Of a DNA stretch of 43,647 bases, positions 26,729-35,652 are shown one piece after another. The position numbers were made by a program, and so were the translations under genes. The notes beneath the pieces were generated by a model that was not told where the DNA came from, did not search any database, and was given only the letters and a program-made list of their open reading frames with translations. The stretch is from Salipiger marinus (GTDB lineage: Bacteria; Pseudomonadota; Alphaproteobacteria; Rhodobacterales; Rhodobacteraceae), in NCBI RefSeq assembly GCF_900100085.1, contig NZ_FNEJ01000032.1, positions 1-43,647 of the forward strand, in the 5' to 3' direction. Position 1 is the stretch's first letter. Every line of letters begins with the position of its first letter.

Positions 26729-27589
26729 ATGACCCCGCTCCTCACCGACCATGTTCTTGTCAACGGCCACCGCATCGCCAGCGGAGTTCAGGGAGAGGGC
26801 GCCCCGGTCGTGTTTCTGCACGGCACGCCCTCCTCCTCGCTGATCTGGCGCAATATCGCGCCGCGCGTGGCGGCGGCGGGCTATCGCATTCATGCCTTCG
26901 ATCTGCTGGGGTTCGGCCTGTCGGAGCGTCCGCAGGATCCACAGGTCGATACCTCGATTTCCGCGCAGGTGGAGATTTTCGGGGCGATGCTGGAGCACTG
27001 GGGCCTCGATCGCTGTCATCTGGTGGCGCATGACTTCGGCGGCGGCATCGCGCAGCGCTTCGGCGTCTTTCATCCGGAGCGCCTGATCTCGCTCACGATG
27101 ATCGATGTGGTCAGCTATGACAGCTATCCCTCGCCGCGCACCCGGACGCAGATGGCGCAGGGCCTCGACGCGCTGGTGCAGGCCCCGGAAGACGTCCACC
27201 GGCGGCATTTCCGCGACTGGCTGCTGAGTGCTGTCCACCACAGGGACCGCTTCGCCGAGGGCCCGCTGGAGAGCTATCTCGATCATATCTCCGGGTGGAT
27301 CGGGCAGCCGAGCCTCTTTCAGCATCAGATCCGGCATTACGATCCGGTCCATACGCTGGAGGTGGCCGACCGGCTGTCCGAACTGGGGCGGCTGCCGGTG
27401 CAGCTGATCTGGGGCGCCGAGGACCGCTGGCAGGTGGTCGACTGGGCGCACAGGCTTCATGACGCCATCCCCGGATCGCGGCTGACGGTTCTGGAGGAAT
27501 GCGGGCATTTCGCCCCGGAAGACCAGCCTGAGCGGATCACCGCGCTTGTCCTCGCGCATCTGGGCGCCGCAGCGGAGGGCGCGGGCTGA
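26729..27589 (+). CDS. Alpha/beta hydrolase with Asp nucleophile
   Basis: This 286-residue alpha/beta-hydrolase has an oxyanion motif HGTPSSSLIW (31-40) and a nucleophile elbow AHDFGGG with Asp102 rather than Ser. The acid Asp232 lies in WGAEDRW and the base His260 in EECGHFAPED. An Asp nucleophile is characteristic of haloalkane dehalogenases, haloacetate dehalogenases and epoxide hydrolases. The halide-stabilising Asn of HGNP is Thr here, and the Trp following the Asp is Phe, so classic haloalkane dehalogenation is doubtful. A soluble detoxifying enzyme is likely. CCGGAG precedes the ATG. It is divergent from the LysR gene, which probably regulates it. Confidence 0.82.
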   Translation: MTPLLTDHVLVNGHRIASGVQGEGAPVVFLHGTPSSSLIWRNIAPRVAAAGYRIHAFDLLGFGLSERPQDPQVDTSISAQVEIFGAMLEHWGLDRCHLVAHDFGGGIAQRFGVFHPERLISLTMIDVVSYDSYPSPRTRTQMAQGLDALVQAPEDVHRRHFRDWLLSAVHHRDRFAEGPLESYLDHISGWIGQPSLFQHQIRHYDPVHTLEVADRLSELGRLPVQLIWGAEDRWQVVDWAHRLHDAIPGSRLTVLEECGHFAPEDQPERITALVLAHLGAAAEGAG

Positions 27590-27598
27590 GGGCGGGGC

Positions 27599-27635
27599 GG
27601 CCCTGCGGCAAGCGGGGAAGGCGCGGCGCAGGGCC
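27599..27635. terminator. Hairpin between hydrolase and LacI genes
   Basis: GGCCCTGCG (27599-27607) pairs with CGCAGGGCC (27627-27635) across 19 bases. It fills the convergent gap and probably ends both transcripts. There is no U-run. Confidence 0.5.
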
Positions 27636-27640
27636 GAGGT

Positions 27641-28657
27641 TCAGGGGCGGTCGTCCGCGCCGGGCGTCAGGGAGGAGGCCCGGGCGACAAGTTCCGGCAG
27701 ATCCGCCATCTCCGCGCCCTTGTGGCCGTCGATCTGGTTCAGCAGCAGGGTGACGGCCTTTTCCGCCACCGCAGGCAGATGCAGGTCGACCGCCGTCAGC
27801 GGCGGCTGGGACAGCTTGGCGCGCAGCCCGTCATAGCGGGTCACGATGCGCAGGCTCTGCGGGATCGCGCGGCCGCGCTGCCGGGCGGCGCGCACCGCGC
27901 CGGTTGCAAAGGCGTCGATGGCGGCGAAGATGCCGTCGATCTCCGGATCGCTGTGCAGCAGGTCGCACATCTGGCCATAGGCGGTCTCCTCGGCCTCCTC
28001 CTCGTCCAGCAGCAGGAGCCGGGGGCGGATCTGCTGCCGGGCGGCGAAGGCCTCGTAAGCCTCGATGCTCTCGATCTGGCTGGTGCGCGAGCCCGCGCCG
28101 ATCAGGGCCGCTACCTGACGGCAGTCCTGTCCGGCCAGATGATCCAGCAGCATCTCGGCGGTCTGCCGGGACCGGATGTCGACCGCCGGAATGTCCGGAC
28201 GGCCCGCCACCGTGCCGATGGAGACGATGGGGGTCTTGCGCGCCTCGAAATGCGCGACCAGCGGGTCATTGCGCATCGGCTCGACAAGGATCACCCCGTC
28301 AAAGCTCGCCGCACTGTAGCTTTGTGCCGAAGGATGGGGCGGGATCAGGCACAGCGCCAGATCCCGCGTCAGCGCCGACATGGCCGCCGAGGCCGCGATC
28401 TCCATCAGAAAACCAAGGCGCGAGGGGCCCGCCGCCACGGCGAAGGGCATGGAGGAGGCCAGCGCGATGATCCCGGTCCGCCCGCTGCGCAGCGCGCGGG
28501 CCGTGCTGCTGGGGTGATAGCCCAGCTGGTCGGCCAGCCGCTGGATCCGGTCGCGGGTTTCGGGATCGACATGGCGGCGGCCACTGAAGGCATGAGAGAC
28601 CGTCGTCACCGACACGCCCGCCGCCCGGGCCAGATCCGAGATGGTCGGTTTTCGCAC
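27641..28657 (-). CDS. LacI-family transcriptional repressor
   Basis: This 338-residue protein begins with a canonical LacI DNA-binding head (TISDLARAAGVSVTTVSHAF, then SGRRHVDPETRDRIQ) and the hinge helix (PSSTARALRSGRTGIIAL). A periplasmic-binding-like sensor domain follows (FDGVILVEPMRNDP, EIDGIFAAIDAFATGAVRAA). It starts at a GTG (28657) preceded by GGGGGA. It is divergent from the NCS2 permease operon, with two operator-like repeats between them, so it probably represses that operon and possibly itself. The inducer is likely a nucleobase or a breakdown product; this is an inference from the operon content. Confidence 0.9.
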   Translation of the reverse strand: MRKPTISDLARAAGVSVTTVSHAFSGRRHVDPETRDRIQRLADQLGYHPSSTARALRSGRTGIIALASSMPFAVAAGPSRLGFLMEIAASAAMSALTRDLALCLIPPHPSAQSYSAASFDGVILVEPMRNDPLVAHFEARKTPIVSIGTVAGRPDIPAVDIRSRQTAEMLLDHLAGQDCRQVAALIGAGSRTSQIESIEAYEAFAARQQIRPRLLLLDEEEAEETAYGQMCDLLHSDPEIDGIFAAIDAFATGAVRAARQRGRAIPQSLRIVTRYDGLRAKLSQPPLTAVDLHLPAVAEKAVTLLLNQIDGHKGAEMADLPELVARASSLTPGADDRP

Positions 28658-28716
28658 CTGATCCCCCGTCCACGCTGCGCGGCCTTCCTAGCACCCGCGC
28701 CGCAGCGAGGCAACAA

Positions 28717-28736
28717 AACGATTTGCACGAATCGTT
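28717..28736. promoter_or_regulatory. Palindromic LacI-type operator 1
   Basis: AACGATT (28717-28723) and AATCGTT (28730-28736) form a perfect inverted repeat with six bases between. It sits in the divergent region between the LacI gene and the permease operon, the position expected for a repressor site. Confidence 0.7.
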
Positions 28737-28760
28737 CACCATGGTAAATCGGAGTTTAGC

Positions 28761-28782
28761 AAAACGATTTGCATAAAAATCG
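28761..28782. promoter_or_regulatory. Operator-like repeat 2
   Basis: The 13-mer AAAACGATTTGCA at 28761-28773 repeats, in the same orientation, the left part of operator 1 (28715-28727), 46 bases away. It is followed by AAAATCG-like bases that give a partial palindrome. The site lies about 50 bases ahead of the permease start. Two spaced sites would allow cooperative binding or looping. Confidence 0.6.
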
Positions 28783-28833
28783 CAGAAGATTTGCGCAAGC
28801 AGACGACCGCACATGCACACAGGGAGAATGCAT

Positions 28834-30177
28834 ATGACGAAGGTGCTGGACCAACACCCCCGGCTCGATCCGGTGGACGAGAAACTGCCGCTGAAGGATC
28901 TGGTCCTTTATGGCTTCCAGCATGTGCTGGTCATGGCCGCCTCGCCGATCACGGCGGTGTTTCTGGTTGCGCAGACGCTGGGCTTCGAGCCTGCGCTGAC
29001 GGTGTCGATCATCAGCGCGACCTTTCTGGTCTGCGGTCTGGGCTCGATCCTGCAGAGCTTCGGTCCGGCGGGGCTGGGGGCGCGGCTGCCCTTCATCATG
29101 GTGCCGGGGGGTGCCCCCATCGCGATCTTCCTTGCCATCGCCACGCAGACCGACGTGCAGACCGCCGTTGGCGCGGTGCTGATGACGGGGCTGTTCTATT
29201 TCCTCGCGCTGCCGGTCTTCCGGCGGCTGCTGCGGTTCTTTCCGCCAATCGTGGTGGGCACGATGCTGCTGCTGGTCGCGGTGAACCTCGTCAAGATCTA
29301 TGGCGGCGCCATCACCGGCAGGCCGGGCAGCGAGGGCTTTGCCGATCCGGTCAATGTGGGCCTTGCCCTTGCGACCATCGCGCTGACGGTGATCTTCTCG
29401 CGCGTCTTCACCGGCACGCTGCAGCGGATCTCGGTCATGCTGGGGCTGATCGCGGGCACGCTTCTGGCGGCGGCGCTGGGGCGGCTTGACGCCTCGGGCG
29501 TGATGCAGGGTCCGCTGCTGGCGGTGCCGCAGCTGTTTCCCTTCGGCATGCCGAAATTCGACATCCTCGCCTCGCTGCCGCTGATCATCTTCTCGATCAT
29601 CTCGATGGCCGAGGCCACCGGCCAGACCATCGCCACCGCCGAGATCGTGGACCGCAAGGGCGATGCCCATGCCATCGTGCCGCGCACCATCCGCGGCGAT
29701 GCCGTGGCCTCGGTTCTGGGCGGCGTGTTCGGCACCTCGCTCATCATCACCTCGGGCGAAAATGTCGGCATCGTCCGCGCCACCGGCGTGCGCTCGCGCT
29801 ATGTGACCGCGGCGGCGGGGGTGATCCTTGTCATCATCGCGCTGATCGCGCCGGTGTCGCGGCTGGCCAGCGTGCTGCCCGGGGCGGTCGTGGGCGGCAC
29901 CGCGGTCATCGTCTTCTCGATCATCGGCGTGATCGGCATCCATGTGCTGAGCCGGGTCGACCTGCGCGACCATGGCGCGATGTTCACCCTCGCCTCGGGG
30001 CTTGCCATGGGGCTGATGCCGATCCTCGTGCCGGGCGTCTACAGCCAGTTCCCGCAATGGTCGCAGATGATCCTCGGCAACGGCCTCGCGATGGGGACGA
30101 TCACCGCCGCCCTCGTCAACGCGATGTTCCAGTTCAACGCACCCAAACCTCATGACACGGTGGAGACTGCCCAGTGA
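28834..30177 (+). CDS. NCS2-family nucleobase permease (xanthine/uracil type)
   Basis: This 447-residue polytopic membrane protein has about 12-14 hydrophobic segments and NCS2 landmarks: LYGFQHVLVMAASPI in helix 1, PFIMVPGGAPIAIFLA, MAEATGQTIATAE (the substrate-site helix) and GTSLIITSGENVGIVRATGV. Members import uracil, xanthine, guanine or urate with protons or sodium. Of the ATGs at 28813, 28828 and 28834, the last has the best distance from AGGGAGA (28821-28827) and gives the typical MTKVLD start. It is the first gene of a three-gene operon and overlaps the next gene by four bases (GTGA). It probably feeds the deaminase encoded next, under LacI-type control. Confidence 0.9.
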   Translation: MTKVLDQHPRLDPVDEKLPLKDLVLYGFQHVLVMAASPITAVFLVAQTLGFEPALTVSIISATFLVCGLGSILQSFGPAGLGARLPFIMVPGGAPIAIFLAIATQTDVQTAVGAVLMTGLFYFLALPVFRRLLRFFPPIVVGTMLLLVAVNLVKIYGGAITGRPGSEGFADPVNVGLALATIALTVIFSRVFTGTLQRISVMLGLIAGTLLAAALGRLDASGVMQGPLLAVPQLFPFGMPKFDILASLPLIIFSIISMAEATGQTIATAEIVDRKGDAHAIVPRTIRGDAVASVLGGVFGTSLIITSGENVGIVRATGVRSRYVTAAAGVILVIIALIAPVSRLASVLPGAVVGGTAVIVFSIIGVIGIHVLSRVDLRDHGAMFTLASGLAMGLMPILVPGVYSQFPQWSQMILGNGLAMGTITAALVNAMFQFNAPKPHDTVETAQ

Positions 30178-31571
30178 CCGACCTTCGTCACGCCTTTGCG
30201 TCGACCGAAAACCTGATCGTGGCTCCGGGGCGGCTTCTGCTGCCCTCGGGTCCCCGGCCCGGACTGGCCGTCCTGCTGAAGGCGGGCCGCTTTGCCGAGA
30301 TCGCCGAGGCGGAGGTGCTGCGTGCCCGCCATCCCGGCGCGGGCCGGGTCGACCTGCCGCATCACCTGATGATGCCCGGTTTCATCGACACCCATACCCA
30401 TCTGACCCAGTCGCTGGGCAAGTCGCTGGTGTTCGGCGAGCCCTCCGAGATCTTCCGCCGCATCTGGGTGCCGCTGGAGGGCAGCCTTGACGAGCATATG
30501 GTCTATCTCTCCGCCAAGCTTGCGGCGCTGGAATGCCTGCGCGGCGGCTTCACCACCGCCGTCGATGCCGGCACGCGGTCAGCGGGCCATGTGGGCAGGC
30601 TCGCGGATGCGGCGCGCGAAACCGGGCTGCGGACCGTGATCGCGCGGATCTGCAACGATCTGGGCGGATCGGCTGAAATCCCCGACCGCGACAGCATCCT
30701 CCGCAGCGCCGAGGCGCATCTGGCCCATTATGCGGGCGATCCGCTGATCCATCCGTCGCTGGCGATCTCGATCCCGGAGGCGGCGAGCGACGGCATGCTG
30801 CGCGATGTCGCGCGTCTGGCGGCAGAGGCGGGGGCGGTCTTTCAGACCCATGTGAACGAGCATCTGGCCGCGGTCGAACGGTCGCTGATCGCGCGGGGCC
30901 GCCGCCCGCTGGAGCATCTGGCCCATGTCGGCGCGCTTGGGCCGCAGACCCTGATCGCCCATGCCACGCTGGTCACGCCCTCCGAACTGACCCTGCTGCG
31001 CGAGACCGGAACGGCGGTGGCCTATAACCCCGTGGCCTCGGTCTGGAAGGGCAATGCCGTGGCGCCCGCGCTGCAGATGCAGGCGCTGGGGATCCGGTTC
31101 GGGCTTGGCACGGATGGCACGCGCGCCGACGGCTTCCGGCTGATGGATGCCGCCGAAAGCCTGCAGCGCATCAGCTATGGCCTTGCCTCGGGGGACAGTT
31201 CCTGCGGCGCGGGCTGGCTGTGGCTGGAGGCCGCCACCCGCATGGCCGCCGAGGCCAGCGGCCTTGCCGCCGTCACCGGCCGCATCGCGCCGGGCCTTGC
31301 GGCGGATTTCCTGCTGGTGGATCTCGACCGCCCGGAATTCACCCCCTCTCACGATCTGACATGGGAGCTGGTGCGCTATGGCAGCCGCGACCAGATCGAC
31401 GCGGTCTTCACCTGCGGGCGGCTGCGCATGGTCGGGGGCTGGCCCGTCGACTGGGACGCCCGCGCCCTGATGGCCGAAATCCGCGACCGGGCGGGCCCCG
31501 CGATTGCCGCGGCGCCGATCCAGCGCCTTCATCCGACGGCGGACAGCCTGAGCGCCACGAGGCCCGCGTGA
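30174..31571 (+). CDS. Amidohydrolase, candidate nucleobase deaminase (ATZ/TRZ type)
   Basis: This 465-residue amidohydrolase has all the metal and proton-shuttle residues of the cytosine/guanine-deaminase-like group. DTHTH gives His74 and His76, QTHVNEH gives His226, IAHAT gives His263 and LGTDGT gives Asp314. Such enzymes remove an amino group from purine or pyrimidine-like rings, or chlorine in atrazine relatives. With an NCS2 permease directly upstream, a nucleobase deaminase (guanine, isoguanine, 8-oxoguanine or cytosine type) is the best guess. The exact substrate cannot be read. It starts at a GTG overlapping the permease stop and ends in a GTGA overlap with the transporter gene, so all three are coupled. 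Confidence 0.82.
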   Translation: MTDLRHAFASTENLIVAPGRLLLPSGPRPGLAVLLKAGRFAEIAEAEVLRARHPGAGRVDLPHHLMMPGFIDTHTHLTQSLGKSLVFGEPSEIFRRIWVPLEGSLDEHMVYLSAKLAALECLRGGFTTAVDAGTRSAGHVGRLADAARETGLRTVIARICNDLGGSAEIPDRDSILRSAEAHLAHYAGDPLIHPSLAISIPEAASDGMLRDVARLAAEAGAVFQTHVNEHLAAVERSLIARGRRPLEHLAHVGALGPQTLIAHATLVTPSELTLLRETGTAVAYNPVASVWKGNAVAPALQMQALGIRFGLGTDGTRADGFRLMDAAESLQRISYGLASGDSSCGAGWLWLEAATRMAAEASGLAAVTGRIAPGLAADFLLVDLDRPEFTPSHDLTWELVRYGSRDQIDAVFTCGRLRMVGGWPVDWDARALMAEIRDRAGPAIAAAPIQRLHPTADSLSATRPA

Positions 31572-32278
31572 CCCTGACGATCTTCCTGACCCTGTCGCTG
31601 CTGGTGGGCGGTGCCGCCTTCATCCAAGGCGCCGTCGGCATCGGCTTTGCGCTGATCATGGCGCCGGTCTTCGGCTTCGTCGATGCCACCTATCTGCCGG
31701 TGACGCTGCTGGTGCTCATGCTGCCGCTCAACCTGCTTGTCGCATGGCGAGAGCGTCAGGCCATCGACCGGCAGGGGGCGGGCTGGATCACGGCGGGCCG
31801 CTTTTTCGGCACCTTTCTGGGCATGGCGGTGCTGATCGCGCTGTCGGTCCGCCAGCTCGAGATCGCGGTGGGGCTTTTGACCATCCTTGCCGCGGCGGTG
31901 GCGCTGATGGCGCCGCCCTTCCGGATCACCCCGCCAGCTTCGGTGGGGGTGGGGCTCTTCACCGGCATCACCGAAACCGCCACCGGCATCGGCGGCCCGC
32001 CCCTCGCGCTGCTCTATCAGCATGCCGAGGGGCCGACCCTGCGCGCCACCGTCGCCACCTGCTTTCTGGTGGGCGAGGTCATCTCGCTGGTGATCCTGCT
32101 GCTGTCGGGCCGCATCACGCAGGACCAGATGCTGGCGGCGGTCATGCTTGTGCCCGCCGTGCTGGTCGGCACCCTCCTCTCCCGCGTGGTCCATGCCCGC
32201 ATCAACGGTCCGGCGCTGCGGCTTGCGGTGCTGATCTTCTCCATCATCAGCGGCGCCGCCCTGATCCTGAAGGGGTAG
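31568..32278 (+). CDS. TauE/SafE-family (TSUP) membrane transporter
   Basis: This 236-residue protein has about 7-8 hydrophobic segments and the TSUP signatures GGAAFIQGAVGIGFALIMAP at the start and TGITETATGIGGPPLALL in the second half. The family moves sulfonates, sulfite and other small anions, usually outward. It starts at GTG 31568, overlapping the deaminase stop by four bases. As the third gene of a permease-deaminase operon it may export a by-product or a related anion; this is an inference. No terminator with a U-run is clear; AGCCG/CGGCT at 32358-32370 followed by TTT may be a weak one. Confidence 0.85.
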   Translation: MTLTIFLTLSLLVGGAAFIQGAVGIGFALIMAPVFGFVDATYLPVTLLVLMLPLNLLVAWRERQAIDRQGAGWITAGRFFGTFLGMAVLIALSVRQLEIAVGLLTILAAAVALMAPPFRITPPASVGVGLFTGITETATGIGGPPLALLYQHAEGPTLRATVATCFLVGEVISLVILLLSGRITQDQMLAAVMLVPAVLVGTLLSRVVHARINGPALRLAVLIFSIISGAALILKG

Positions 32279-32380
32279 TCGTTGAGGCCGCAGGGGAGGG
32301 GGCCGGGACCGGTCATCTGGCGCGACGTCAGCAGGCCTGTCCAATCGGCACTCGGTCAGCCGGTTCGGCTTTCATCGGGC

Positions 32381-34429
32381 TCACGCCTCCAGAACCTGAC
32401 GTATCTTCAAAGCAAGTTCGGAGCGGCGATAGGGTTTGCTCAGCAGTTCCGTGCCCGGGGCGAGCCGCCCATGATGTATGATCGCGTTTTCGGAATAGCC
32501 GGAGGTGTAAAGAAGCTTGAGCTGAGGATTGATCGCTTTGGCAGCCTCGGCAACCTGCTGCCCGTTCATGCCTCCGGGCAAGATGATATCGGTCAGAAGC
32601 AGGTCAATGTCCCTGCGTTCTTTCAGGATGGCCAGTGCGGCGGCGCCGGCTGGGGCCGCCAGAACGCTATAGCCAAGATCCGTCAGCTGGGACGAAAGCT
32701 GCTGCGAGATCAGGCTGTCGTCTTCCACGATCAGAATGGTCTCCTGCCCGGGCAGGGCGGCTTTTTCTTGCACCTTTCCGGCTGGTGCCGGAGTGGTGCC
32801 ATAATACCGTGGGAAATAGATCTTTACGGTCGTGCCATTGCCGGGCTCCGAATAGACGCTGATATGACCCCCGGTCTGCTTCACGAAGCCATAGACCATG
32901 CTCAGCCCCAGACCGGTGCCCTTTCCGACGGGCTTCGTGGTGAAGAACGGCTCAAATACCCGGCCAAGCTGCTCTTTCGCGATGCCGTGGCCGTTATCGC
33001 TGACCGAGATCATGGCGAATTCACCCGCAGTCAGGCCGGGTTCGCTTGCCACATAGTCCTCGTCCAGGGCCACATTGGCCGTCTCGATCGTCAGGACACC
33101 CCCTTCGGGCATGGCATCCCGGGAGTTGATCGCAAGATTAAGCAATGCGGACTCGATCTGGGCGGGGTCGACCTCTGTCCGCCAGAGATCTGCTGCGGCC
33201 ACGATCCTGATGTCGATGTCCTTGGTGATTGTGCGGCGCAACATGCCTTCCATTCCAGAGACGACAGCGTTCAGGTCGGTGACCTGCGGCTGCAGCGCCT
33301 GCTTGCGGGAAAACGCCAGCAGGCGGCTTGTCAGGTCCGCAGCGCGGTCCGCGGCCAGCGCGGTCAGATCGGCGGAGGGCCGCAGGGGATGGTCCGGTCC
33401 CAGCCGGTCCTGAATCGCCTCGGTATTTCCCATGATGATCGTCAGCAGGTTGTTGAAATCATGGGCGATGCCCCCGGTCAGCTGGCCCACCGCTTCCAGC
33501 CTTTGCGACTGCTGCAGCCGCTCCTCGCTTGTCCGCAACTGTTTCGACACGCGGAGCAGACGCTGAATGATCCACCAAAGAAAAAACGCGATTGCCACAG
33601 CACTGGCAAACAGCACAGGCAGGACGCTGAAAAAAAGCCCCATCCCGGGGCGTTCGGGTGTCCAGACCAGCCATGTCACGGGCGCCCCGTCGCTATCGGT
33701 CACAGGCACCCTTGCCAGGTCATCCGAGGAGCCATCGTCTGAAAAGGTGACCTGCCGGAGCTCGATAGGATCGCCAATTGTCCGGGCAAACTCCGCGTCG
33801 AGATATCTCACCGCAACATGAAGGTTTTCGGAGCCGGGGACCTGCGCGATCTCCCCGGTATCGGAGATGATGGGGACAATGGCGACAATGGCCGGGCCGG
33901 TATCGAGGTGTACCGCAGAAACCACCGACACCTCGGCCAGTTCTTCGTAAGGATTTTCGACATTCAGACTTGCCTCGGACATGAGGGCGCGCAGCCGCCC
34001 GACGAGCGGGGCAATGTCCTCCGCACGCGCGTCAAAGACGTCCAGAGGCTGGCGCTCTTCATTGATCGAGGCAAAGATCGGGCGGTCGTCGCGATCCAGA
34101 AGATAGCTTTCGTCATGCCCGAAATAATCCTGCATCCAGGCGCCAAGATTTCCGTCGATCCAGTCGTCATCGCGCAGTTCGGTGTTGAGGACCGCGTCAT
34201 CCCAGACCGTGGCGCTGCGCTGCTGATCCGGCAGGCTGCTGATTTCCGCCTCGAGAAGTCTTGCCGCAAAGCGTTCCTGCCTTGCCTTCGCAGTCGTATC
34301 CGTCACGCTGATTGCGTTATAGCCCACAACGATCAGGCTCAGGGCGACTATCCCCAATACAACCAGCATGGAGAGAAACAGCTGACGGTGTAGCGGCTGT
34401 TTCTGTCGGTCATCTTTCCAAAAAGTCAC
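32381..34429 (-). CDS. CHASE4 hybrid histidine kinase
   Basis: This 682-residue inner-membrane sensor has a first membrane helix at about 17-39. A periplasmic CHASE4-type domain follows ([37 protein letters not shown]). A second helix lies at about 260-282 ([18 protein letters not shown]). The HisKA phosphoacceptor is His323 in [11 protein letters not shown]. The ATPase domain has its G boxes ([22 protein letters not shown]). The C-terminal receiver starts at about 563, with Asp614 in [10 protein letters not shown] and Lys663 in LSKPYRR. It starts at a GTG with a poor ribosome site. The ligand is unknown. Phosphotransfer to another protein is likely, as it has no DNA-binding output. Confidence 0.9.
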   Translation of the reverse strand: MTFWKDDRQKQPLHRQLFLSMLVVLGIVALSLIVVGYNAISVTDTTAKARQERFAARLLEAEISSLPDQQRSATVWDDAVLNTELRDDDWIDGNLGAWMQDYFGHDESYLLDRDDRPIFASINEERQPLDVFDARAEDIAPLVGRLRALMSEASLNVENPYEELAEVSVVSAVHLDTGPAIVAIVPIISDTGEIAQVPGSENLHVAVRYLDAEFARTIGDPIELRQVTFSDDGSSDDLARVPVTDSDGAPVTWLVWTPERPGMGLFFSVLPVLFASAVAIAFFLWWIIQRLLRVSKQLRTSEERLQQSQRLEAVGQLTGGIAHDFNNLLTIIMGNTEAIQDRLGPDHPLRPSADLTALAADRAADLTSRLLAFSRKQALQPQVTDLNAVVSGMEGMLRRTITKDIDIRIVAAADLWRTEVDPAQIESALLNLAINSRDAMPEGGVLTIETANVALDEDYVASEPGLTAGEFAMISVSDNGHGIAKEQLGRVFEPFFTTKPVGKGTGLGLSMVYGFVKQTGGHISVYSEPGNGTTVKIYFPRYYGTTPAPAGKVQEKAALPGQETILIVEDDSLISQQLSSQLTDLGYSVLAAPAGAAALAILKERRDIDLLLTDIILPGGMNGQQVAEAAKAINPQLKLLYTSGYSENAIIHHGRLAPGTELLSKPYRRSELALKIRQVLEA

Positions 34430-34792
34430 GATAGGAATAGCTTTCTGTATTTTTTGGATGTGTGAGCAAATGACCGTATGATCGCGACATGACAGGCCTC
34501 AGTCTGAAACCCGCCCCCTCAGCACCGTAGCACGCCCTAGAGGTTGATGACATTGTGACTGTGTCCCGTCCCAGCGGAATCTGCGCAGGGCAGGCCACCA
34601 ATGTGAATGCCTCGGCTGACCGACGCCGGGCAGGCATCTGATGGGGGCGGCTTCTATGGCAGGCGCGGATCCAGGCATCAAGGGCATGCGTCGCGTGCTG
34701 TCGGTGGATGTCGGCCCCGTCAGAGGTCCTATGAGGCGCGTGTCCGGGATTTACCGAAATGCCCGTCCCGGATTTTGCGAAACCCGCAAACG
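34430..34792. other. Intergenic region with possible IS left end
   Basis: This is the upstream region of the CHASE4 kinase. I see no gene in 34430-34740. Near the right end, two imperfect tandem copies of a 23-base unit lie at 34742-34764 and 34765-34787, starting GTCCGGGATT and GTCCCGGATT and matching at about 18 of 23 positions. Being just before an IS3 relic and starting after a T (TG...), this may be the remains of that element's left terminus. Confidence 0.4.
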
Positions 34793-34990
34793 ATTAAGAT
34801 ATCGAAGTTCATAGACACGCAGAAGGCGTTGATCCTGAAACAAGGCGAGGAGGGGACGTCGGTCGCCGAGAAGTGCCTCAAGGCAGGGATCAGGCAGTCG
34901 ACCTACTTTGCCTAGAAGAAGTATGGCGGGTTGCTGCCTGACGAGAAGCGCCGACTGAAGCAGCTTGAGGACGAGCGCGAGGCTGAAGCG
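34793..34990 (+). pseudogene. IS3-family OrfA transposase remnant
   Basis: Translation from 34793 reads KISKFIDTQKALILKQGEEG, TSVAEKCLKAGIRQSTYFA, a TAG, and then KKYGGLLPDEKRRLKQLEDE. This is the IS3-family OrfA helix-turn-helix and leucine-zipper region. The initiator ATG has become ATT, and the usual Trp before KK has become TAG. After about 34990 the similarity is lost and no OrfB is present. It is a dead fragment lying between two signalling genes. The stretch 34991-35180 holds no other gene I can support. Confidence 0.75.
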
Positions 34991-35180
34991 AATCGTCGCG
35001 GGTCCAGCTGGCTCTGTATGATCCTGTTTGGTCATGCTAAACGACCTGGCAGGTTTGCCTGCGCCCGAAAGCACCTTAGGTCATGTTGCCAAAGGGGGCA
35101 TGCGCCTCCGCGGGGTCGGGGCGGCAGCGTTGGATTTTCTGCAGCCTTGTAGGCACGTCTCGTCGAAGGAGGGAACAAGA

Positions 35181-35561
35181 ATGGCGAAGATCCTCATCGT
35201 AGATGACGATGCTGCCGTAGCGGCGACCATGGAGACCATTCTCGTGACTTCCGGGCACGAGGTGACTGTGGAAAGCTCTTCCGACCGCGTCCCCAAGATG
35301 CTGTCCAAGGAAAGCTTCGATCTGATCATTTCAGACCTCTTCATGCCGCATTTTGACGGGCTGGAGATGGTTATGGAAATCCGCAAGGTCTGCAAAAAGA
35401 CGCCCATCCTGATCGTCACGGGGGGATCCCGGTATATCCCTACGGGAACTGCCGAATTGCGCGGAATTACCAGCAGTGCCGAGCTCTTCGGGGCAAACGC
35501 GATCCTGCAGAAGCCGTTCAGAAGGGCAACGCTGCTGAACGCCGTCGACGACCTGCTCTAG
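35181..35561 (+). CDS. Stand-alone receiver-domain response regulator (CheY-like)
   Basis: This 126-residue protein consists of one receiver domain. It has acidic residues 8-10 (IVDDD), a phosphoacceptor Asp52 (IISDLFMPHFDG), a Thr in LIVTGG and a Lys in LQKPFRR. There is no output domain, so it must signal through protein contacts or phosphorelay. A strong AAGGAGG lies ahead of the ATG. It is convergent with the multi-PAS hybrid kinase, which is a natural candidate partner, and sits 750 bases from the CHASE4 kinase. Partner assignment is inference. The loop after the Thr (RYIPTGTAELRGITSSAE) is longer than in CheY. Confidence 0.9.
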   Translation: MAKILIVDDDAAVAATMETILVTSGHEVTVESSSDRVPKMLSKESFDLIISDLFMPHFDGLEMVMEIRKVCKKTPILIVTGGSRYIPTGTAELRGITSSAELFGANAILQKPFRRATLLNAVDDLL

Positions 35562-35652
35562 CGGCTTTCTGGTCCGGGCCGGTTTCCTGTGCCGCAAGGC
35601 TGCAAGGGTCTGACCCTCCGCCCGCGGCATCGCCATGCCCAACCGCTCCGCC

